DNA of 11,431 bases from an uncultured Spirochaetia bacterium. GTDB lineage: Bacteria; Spirochaetota; UBA4802; JAGODF01. Within the stretch, counting starts at the first letter, position 1. Each line of letters begins with the position of its first letter. The position numbers and the translations under genes were made by a program. The notes beneath the pieces were generated by a model. The model had not been told where the DNA came from. It saw nothing but the letters and a program-made list of their open reading frames with translations, and made no database searches. Where the stretch lies: NCBI GenBank assembly GCA_937967705.1, contig CALCJG010000253.1, forward strand, positions 1-11,431, in the 5' to 3' direction. This document shows positions 7,364 to 11,431 of this stretch, piece by piece.

Positions 7364-7717
7364 ATGTTAAAGAGATCGCTTGCCTTCCTTGTGTTTTTCA
7401 TTTTTGCCGGTGTCTCCCTAGTCTTCGGTCACGGGGGAGGACTGGATAAAGACGGTGGTCACTGGGACCACAAAAAGAAGGAATATCATTATCACAAGGA
7501 TGGGAAAACCGTTGTCGATAAATCAAAGAGATATGAGGATGCCAAATCCAAATCTGATGCGAAATCCGACAAGAAAAAGGGTAAGAAGGAAAAGGCTGTA
7601 AAGGATAAGGACGATAAGAAGGAAAAGAAAGATAAGAAAGAAAAGAAAGAAAAGAAAGAGAAAAAAGATAAACCTGAAAAGAAGGAAAAGAAAGATAAGA
7701 AGAAAAAGAAAAAATGA
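7364..7717 (+). CDS. Small secreted YHYH-type protein with lysine-rich tail
   Basis: The 117-residue product starts at the ATG at 7364, preceded by CAGGAGA 6-7 nt upstream. The frame is open back to 7268, but a start there would place the signal peptide internally. Residues 1-22 are a Sec signal peptide ending LVFG. The mature protein opens with a short histidine-rich motif, HGGGLDKDGGHWDHKKKEYH continued by YHKDG (residues 23-47), of the kind seen in small exported 'YHYH' proteins. It is related in pattern to the GGLDxxGCHxxxKTGxYHCH motif. Metal binding through H23, H33, H36, H42 and H44 is plausible but inferred. From about residue 53 the sequence is almost pure Lys with Asp/Glu in KKEKK and KKDKK units, ending in six lysines: a disordered, strongly basic tail that could bind anionic cell wall, LPS or nucleic acid. 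It sits between its own promoter and terminator. Confidence 0.8.
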   Translation: MLKRSLAFLVFFIFAGVSLVFGHGGGLDKDGGHWDHKKKEYHYHKDGKTVVDKSKRYEDAKSKSDAKSDKKKGKKEKAVKDKDDKKEKKDKKEKKEKKEKKDKPEKKEKKDKKKKKK

Positions 7718-7784
7718 TAATAGGGAAATCCCTGAAAGGGGCGGGATACGGATGGGCCTGCCCTGAGGAATTGAATTATTGGCG

Positions 7785-7816
7785 AATAGCGGGGTATGAT
7801 GTCCCCGCTATTTTTT
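7785..7816 (+). terminator. Strong Rho-independent terminator after the YHYH-type gene
   Basis: AATAGCGGGG (7785-7794) pairs perfectly with CCCCGCTATT (7803-7812) across an 8-nt loop, followed by a six-T run (7811-7816). The two ATG codons of the longest possible PrsW frame (7796 and 7799) are inside this loop, which argues against starting PrsW there. Confidence 0.88.
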
Positions 7817-7864
7817 GTCTGCAGGATGATCATTTCAGGGCTGGATTGTGTCCATGAGGTTGAT

Positions 7865-8620
7865 GTGAGTGCGGATGTTCTGGCGGTAGCGGCTCTTTCC
7901 TTCGCCCCCGGGGTTTTCTGGCTCTGGTTTTTTTACCGGCGGGACAAGCTGGAGCCGGAACCTAGATCCCTGGTAATTCGCATGTTTCTCATCGGTATGG
8001 CAGTCATGTTGCCCGCCATACTGATTGAGCGTCCCTTCGCCGATTCTAAAATTGTAATGCTGGTCTTTGCCGCTCCCCTCATCGAGGAATCCCTGAAATT
8101 TCTCGCTTTTCTGTTCTTTATTTACCGGAATCCTGAATTCGACGAGCCTATGGACGGCATCATTTACGCCATCGCCATATCTCTGGGTTTTGCCGCAGCG
8201 GAAAACGCCTATTTCATCGTGACTTCCTATCTGGCCCCGCAGATTGCCCTGGGTATGTCCGATCCCGTCTGGGCCTTCGGGATGGTTTGGAAGCTCTATC
8301 TTTTCAGGGCATTCCTGACGGTTCCCGGACATGCCCTCTGGTCGGCCGTCTGGGGTTATGCCGCGGGCCTATACAAGTTCCGGATGAGGAAAGGAGGGCG
8401 ATGGCTTCTCGTTAACGGACTTCTCTTCTCCTGGCTGCTTCACGGTCTCTTCAATATGATGCTGCTGAATTTTCCACCCGGTGCCCTGGGTATGCTGATA
8501 CTGGTGCCCTCGATGTGGATCATAGTCCACCGGAGTTTTGTCAGCGCTCAGGAGGAATCCCCCTTCAATGTAAAATCGCAGGATGGGAAAAGTCCGAGTG
8601 ATCATTTGCCCCGACGGTGA
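7865..8620 (+). CDS. prsW: PrsW-family intramembrane protease
   Basis: This is a predicted polytopic membrane metalloprotease of the PrsW type. In Bacillus the founding member performs site-1 cleavage of an anti-sigma factor; the substrate here is unknown. The start is uncertain. GTG at 7865 is preferred because GAGG lies 5 nt upstream and the family-typical N-terminus (LSFAPGVFWLWFFYRRDKLE) follows at once. ATG at 7826 has a CAGG directly against it, too close to work, and 7796 lies inside a terminator loop. From the GTG (251 residues) the conserved residues are E74-E75 with K78 in APLIEESLKF, E113-N114 in AAENAYF, H156 in PGHALW, and H193 with N196 in LLHGLFN. The Glu pair and the histidines are the expected metal and catalytic site. 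About seven hydrophobic segments are visible, and the last 25 residues form a polar cytoplasmic tail. Its 3' end overlaps the rhomboid gene on the other strand. Confidence 0.85.
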   Translation: MSADVLAVAALSFAPGVFWLWFFYRRDKLEPEPRSLVIRMFLIGMAVMLPAILIERPFADSKIVMLVFAAPLIEESLKFLAFLFFIYRNPEFDEPMDGIIYAIAISLGFAAAENAYFIVTSYLAPQIALGMSDPVWAFGMVWKLYLFRAFLTVPGHALWSAVWGYAAGLYKFRMRKGGRWLLVNGLLFSWLLHGLFNMMLLNFPPGALGMLILVPSMWIIVHRSFVSAQEESPFNVKSQDGKSPSDHLPRR

Positions 8621-9174
8621 GATTCGGACCAGGCTGCAAGAATCCCCACCAGGAACCCGCAGAGATGACCTTCCCAGGAAACCCTGTAGCCCGAGATCAC
8701 CGGCAGGACGCCCCAGAGGGCCCCGCCGTAAAGTATGAAGATGACCAGGGCGATGAGAAGGGAGCCTATTTTTCTCCGGAAGATTCCGATGGTGAGGAGA
8801 TACCCCAGAATGCCGTAAATAATTCCGCTGGCCCCTATGTGGTTGGTTCCCGAACGCCCGATGAGCCAGGTGCCGAGCCCGCCCAGGAGGACGATGGGAA
8901 TGGATATGTAGAAGGCCCTCTCCTTTTCGGTGGCTATGAATATGGTTCCCAGTATGAGAATGCTCGTGGAGTTGGCAATGAGATGGGACATGTTGTCGTG
9001 AATGAAGGGTGATGTGATGATCCCGACGAGTCCCATAATGACCCGGGGATGAATCCCCAGGTTCTTTATGAATGGCATTATAGTGCTGAGCAGGAGAATG
9101 GCCCAGAGCAGTGCGATGATACCGAGGGATATTTTCAGGGAAGTAAAAACGGGTTTCCTGTCCAGGTTCGGCAT
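8602..9174 (-). CDS. Rhomboid-family intramembrane serine protease
   Basis: This is a membrane protease that cleaves transmembrane segments of client proteins. The start ATG at 9174-9172 has a good ribosome binding site (GGAGG, 5 nt spacing). The 190-residue product is the short bacterial form with six helices. Catalytic motifs are complete: HLIAN (H64, N68, the oxyanion-side HxxxN), GASG with nucleophile S116, and EGHLCG with the general-base H170. The N-terminal 12 residues are polar, and the first helix spans about 15-35. The usual WR motif of the L1 loop is not obvious. The gene points toward prsW and overlaps its 3' end by 19 bp, with no terminator between the two. Substrates are unknown. 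It shares a 183-bp divergent intergenic region with the orphan gene at 9358. Confidence 0.93.
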   Translation of the reverse strand: MPNLDRKPVFTSLKISLGIIALLWAILLLSTIMPFIKNLGIHPRVIMGLVGIITSPFIHDNMSHLIANSTSILILGTIFIATEKERAFYISIPIVLLGGLGTWLIGRSGTNHIGASGIIYGILGYLLTIGIFRRKIGSLLIALVIFILYGGALWGVLPVISGYRVSWEGHLCGFLVGILAAWSESHRRGK

Positions 9175-9290
9175 GGTTTCCTCCAGGGGAAGGTAATGAC
9201 GGTTCTGAAAACCGAAGAGACATTCCAGCCTGTATCATCCTGACAGGAAAATCAAGAAGAAAACGGGCCTGCTCCTGTCTGATTTCCCTC

Positions 9291-9319
9291 TTGACATAGC
9301 TCCCGGTCGCAATTATTTT
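9291..9319 (+). promoter_or_regulatory. Strong sigma70-like promoter for the orphan gene and probably rnpB
   Basis: A perfect TTGACA (9291-9296) is followed after 17 bp by TATTTT (9314-9319, four of six matches). It is the best -35 in the window. Transcription would begin near 9326, about 30 nt before the 9358 start. Because rnpB begins only 8 nt after that gene and has no clear promoter of its own, this promoter may also supply RNase P RNA. Confidence 0.65.
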
Positions 9320-9357
9320 GAAAAGGTCTGATAACCTTTTTGACTTCAGGGGCTGGG

Positions 9358-9774
9358 ATGATGGCTGTGCTGTTCAGGGATTATCTGGAAACGCGAAGGG
9401 CGGAGGACAGATGGGGGGAGGGCCCCTTCGGCACCGAATTGGGAGGGACCTTCCTCCGGTGGGTGTTCGGTTTCGAGAGCATTAACCTCTTTACCTCCAC
9501 CAGCCGCCACATTCAGGTCGAGGTTCCCCTAACCGAAAGGGGTGCGGCACCTACCTGCGATTTGCCCCATCCCTATGTCTGGACGGGACAGATCAATGAA
9601 AACGCGGCGGATTGCGCCGTCTGGCACGCCTTTGAGATCCTGTGTGAGGAGGAGGCCTGGTGTTTTTACGCAGACCAGAAGCCGGAAGTCATTTTCCGAT
9701 TTCTCTATTACGGCAAGTCCGAGACGATCAGGGTAAAGCATGACGGTGTCAACTGGGTTTTGACGGAGGATTGA
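9358..9774 (+). CDS. Orphan protein of 138 residues directly upstream of rnpB
   Basis: I do not recognise this protein. The ATG at 9358 is preferred because GGGG lies 5 nt before it; an adjacent ATG at 9361 and a TTG at 9340 are alternatives. There is no signal peptide or membrane helix, so it is probably cytoplasmic. The sequence is acidic and rich in aromatic residues. It has an early WGEGPFGTELGG loop, a middle part with HIQVEVPLTE and HPYVWTGQ, four cysteines (two in the LCEEEAWCFY segment), and a C-terminal strand pair ending HDGVNWVLTED. It looks like a compact alpha/beta fold. It follows the strongest promoter in the window and ends 8 nt before the RNase P RNA, which suggests joint transcription; any functional link to RNase P is speculation. 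The opposite-strand frame here has no start signal and is a shadow. Confidence 0.7.
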   Translation: MMAVLFRDYLETRRAEDRWGEGPFGTELGGTFLRWVFGFESINLFTSTSRHIQVEVPLTERGAAPTCDLPHPYVWTGQINENAADCAVWHAFEILCEEEAWCFYADQKPEVIFRFLYYGKSETIRVKHDGVNWVLTED

Positions 9775-9782
9775 AATTATTT

Positions 9783-10177
9783 CGGGAGAGGAACAAGCAG
9801 CCGCGCTGGCCTGCATGCGCAGGCGGTGAGGAAAGTCCGAACACCGAAGGGCAGGATGCCGGATAACGTCCGGGCGCCGCGAGGCGATGGAAAGTGCAAC
9901 AGAAAACATACCGCCCTTCGGTTCCGCCCAGGGATGGCTGAGTAAAAGGCCTGCCCTGAGCGGAGCCGAAGGGTAAGGGTGAAATGGCGAGGTAAGAGCT
10001 CACCGCGTCTTCCGTAAGGCAGACGGCAGTGCAAACCCCATCCGGTGCAAAACCAAGTAAGCAACCGTTCGAGGGCGGCCCGTCCGAGGTTGCGGGTAGG
10101 TTGCAAGAAGGTTCCTGGCAACAGGCGCCTAAGATAAATGGCTGCATAAACAGAATTCGGCTTATGCTCCTCTCCCG
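9783..10177 (+). ncRNA. rnpB: RNase P RNA (type A), catalytic subunit of RNase P
   Basis: This RNA matures the 5' ends of tRNAs together with RnpA. The ends pair perfectly as helix P1: CGGGAGAGGA (9783-9792) with TCCTCTCCCG (10168-10177). Universal core elements are present in order: GAGGAAAGTCCGAAC (9828-9842); the GGGCAGGATGCC segment (9849-9860); AGTGCAACAGAAA (9893-9905); GGTAAGAGCTCACCGC (9991-10006); GGGTAGG (10094-10100, the likely tRNA-CCA contact loop L15); and ACAGAATTCGGCTTATGCTC (10150-10169). The length of about 395 nt is normal. The P12 arm is unusually long: 9914-9933 pairs with 9954-9973 with only one G-U pair and one mismatch. No T-rich terminator follows, and the facing amn gene ends 7 bp away, so the 3' end is likely made by processing. 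Confidence 0.97.
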
Positions 10178-10184
10178 TCAGACA

Positions 10185-10982
10185 TCACCATTCGCTTCTC
10201 AGCCTGGGGCCGGCGCCGAGAGCGTATTTGATCTTGATTTCCTCCACGGCCTTGAGTCCGGCGGTCATGTGCTGTTCCGTATATTTGCGGAATATCTCCT
10301 GGGCGCTGTCTTTGCTCTTTATGCCGCCTTTCTTCAGGGGCATGTCGGAGATGAGCATGATGGAGCCTACCGGTACATTCAGGGCATAGGCAACAGAGAA
10401 CAGGGTCGCGATCTCCATGTCCACCGCCAGGATACGGTGTTTGAGTATGTAATCGATGAAGGTCTGATCGAACTCCCACATCCTGTAATCCGTCGTCAGC
10501 ATGATTCCGGATTTCGGCGGGGCTCCCATTTCCTGCCGGATGACGTCCTCGCATATCTTGTTGATCCAGAAACTTGGCTGAGCCGGCACGTCCTGCGGGA
10601 TATAATGCTTGCTTGTTCCCTCGTCCCTTACGCTGGCTGTGGGCACCAGCATATCCCCAATGTCCAGCTCGTCATCCACTCCGCCGCACATGCCGAGCAT
10701 GAGAACACTCTTGATCTGGTCGAGGTAGGAGAGGCAGTGAATGACGATGCCCGCCGACGGCGATCCCACACCGAAATTGATGATGGACATGTCTTTTTCC
10801 TTGTCGTGCACAACGGTCCAGTAGCCCGACAGGATTTCAGATCCGGTGATCGCGGCGAAGCTCTCGACGTACCGCTGGAAATTTACAAGCAGAATGTGAC
10901 TGCCGAAATCAGAAACATTGGAGCCGGTATATCTTTCCAGTGTGTTGCGGGCATAGTTGTCGGGTCTGAGTAAATTGCTCAT
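10185..10982 (-). CDS. amn: AMP nucleosidase, short form
   Basis: The enzyme splits AMP into adenine and ribose 5-phosphate in purine salvage and AMP control. The start ATG at 10982 is chosen for its GGAGAG ribosome binding site with 6-nt spacing; the 9-residue upstream extension lacks one. The 265-residue product has the length of the compact Bacteroidetes/Leptospira-type enzyme, without the N-terminal regulatory domain of the E. coli protein. Nucleoside-phosphorylase-fold motifs are INFGVGSPSAG (68-78, phosphate loop), LMLGMCGGVDDELDIGDMLV (94-113), EGTSKHY (121-127), VDMEIATLF (187-195, E190 for the ribose hydroxyl) and SDMP with the catalytic Asp D213. It is probably translated from the same transcript as the radical SAM gene, whose stop is 30 nt upstream, and it converges on rnpB. 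A general purine nucleoside phosphorylase is a less likely alternative. Confidence 0.92.
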   Translation of the reverse strand: MSNLLRPDNYARNTLERYTGSNVSDFGSHILLVNFQRYVESFAAITGSEILSGYWTVVHDKEKDMSIINFGVGSPSAGIVIHCLSYLDQIKSVLMLGMCGGVDDELDIGDMLVPTASVRDEGTSKHYIPQDVPAQPSFWINKICEDVIRQEMGAPPKSGIMLTTDYRMWEFDQTFIDYILKHRILAVDMEIATLFSVAYALNVPVGSIMLISDMPLKKGGIKSKDSAQEIFRKYTEQHMTAGLKAVEEIKIKYALGAGPRLRSEW

Positions 10983-11012
10983 GGAAAACTCTCCTGGGGA
11001 TGGGTTCAATTA

Positions 11013-11431
11013 TTAATCGGTATTTTCCGCCTCCGGCTGAAACAGGAAACCCTGCCAGGTTTCCCGGGAGCGGAACTCGTCTTCGATGGCCTTGAGTACC
11101 GTCCCCTTGTGTAGTCCCCAACGGGGAGCCGCCAGGGTGTCGGCGGCGCGGTCTCCCATGAGTCTGTGTATGAGAATGTCAGGGCGCAGCCGTTCCAGAA
11201 AATCGCAGAGTGTGGAGATGTAGGTCCGGAAGGACAGGGGGGCGATTTGCCCGCGGCGGTAGAGGGATTCCAGGGCCGTTCCCTTGATCACGTGGAGATG
11301 GTGTATCTTGACCCCGGCAACCGGCAGCCGGGAGATTTCCTCGGCGGTGGACATCATATCCTGCCAGCTTTCACCGGGAATGCCGAGGATCAGGTGAGCA
11401 CAGAGGGGGATGCGGCGTGCTGCGGCCCTTA
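11013..11431 (-). CDS. YhcC-like radical SAM protein, C-terminal part (5' end outside window)
   Basis: The frame is open from the right edge to the stop at 11013-11015, giving about 138 C-terminal residues. It matches the pattern of the TIGR01212/YhcC family of radical SAM proteins: CAHLILGIPGESWQDM near the edge, then GVKIHHLHVIKGTALESLYR, ISTLCDFLERLRPDILIHRL, TLAAPRWGLHKG and a final RETWQG. These are the family's C-terminal hallmarks. The CxxxCxxC iron-sulfur motif would be in the part outside the window, so activity cannot be judged. In this copy GLHKG stands where many relatives have an asparagine/lysine/tryptophan segment. The family's biochemical function is not established. It is followed after 30 nt by amn on the same strand, which indicates an operon. 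The internal ATG codons near 11357 are not starts, because conserved sequence continues upstream of them. Confidence 0.9.
   Translation of the reverse strand, partial: RAAARRIPLCAHLILGIPGESWQDMMSTAEEISRLPVAGVKIHHLHVIKGTALESLYRRGQIAPLSFRTYISTLCDFLERLRPDILIHRLMGDRAADTLAAPRWGLHKGTVLKAIEDEFRSRETWQGFLFQPEAENTD

Noticed and set aside
7796..7864. Longer N-terminus for PrsW starting at ATG 7796, 7799 or 7826
   Set aside because: The first two are inside the loop of a strong terminator and the third has no properly spaced ribosome binding site; GTG 7865 fits both the site and the family start.
9749..10147. Minus-strand open frames across the RNase P RNA
   Set aside because: Conserved RNase P RNA core elements and P1 pairing explain this stretch; frames such as LRLRSGQAF are a common artefact of translating this kind of hairpin.
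10029..10973. Plus-strand open frame of 314 codons
   Set aside because: It starts inside rnpB and runs antisense to amn, which carries intact AMP nucleosidase motifs.
1..11431. CRISPR array, tRNA, insertion sequence or prophage
   Set aside because: No regularly spaced direct repeats, tRNA cloverleaf, transposase motif or terminal inverted repeats were seen on either strand.

Overview
The window is GC-rich, densely packed bacterial chromosomal DNA (roughly mid-50s % G+C by eye). It shows sigma70-like promoters, purine-rich ribosome binding sites, a type A RNase P RNA and several exported proteins with Gram-negative-style signal peptides. The lineage cannot be fixed from this sequence. The short, stand-alone AMP nucleosidase and the mix of lipoprotein, PAS-GGDEF and large exported domains of unknown function would suit a spirochaete, a deltaproteobacterium-like group or a relative, but that is only a guess. 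I see no insertion sequence, phage gene, CRISPR array or tRNA.

Left part (1-1529): on the minus strand there is a gene for a secreted protein of unknown family that changes reading frame near 537-558 and leaves the window at position 1. It has a good promoter at 1019-1047. Divergent from it lies a small orphan gene (1161-1529).

Centre (1603-7203, plus strand): a 957-residue membrane protein combines a DUF2207-like exported region, a membrane helix and two Tim44-like domains, each followed by a four-cysteine zinc ribbon. Next is a lipoprotein with degenerate tyrosine/glycine repeats that ends at a very clear terminator. A cytoplasmic PAS-PAS-GGDEF diguanylate cyclase follows.

Right part (7204-11431): a small secreted protein with a YHYH-type histidine motif and a lysine-rich tail has its own promoter and terminator. 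A PrsW-type and a rhomboid-type intramembrane protease face each other and overlap by 19 bp at their 3' ends. A strong promoter then leads into a 138-residue orphan gene, followed 8 nt later by rnpB, the RNase P RNA, which has an unusually long P12 arm. Facing rnpB on the minus strand are amn (AMP nucleosidase) and, upstream of it, the C-terminal end of a YhcC-like radical SAM protein that continues past the right edge.

Most of the region looks like ordinary core and envelope genes. The parts that deserve attention are the multi-domain DUF2207/Tim44 protein, the frameshifted gene, the overlapping protease pair and the orphan gene attached to rnpB. I do not see convincing evidence for a new defence or mobile system.
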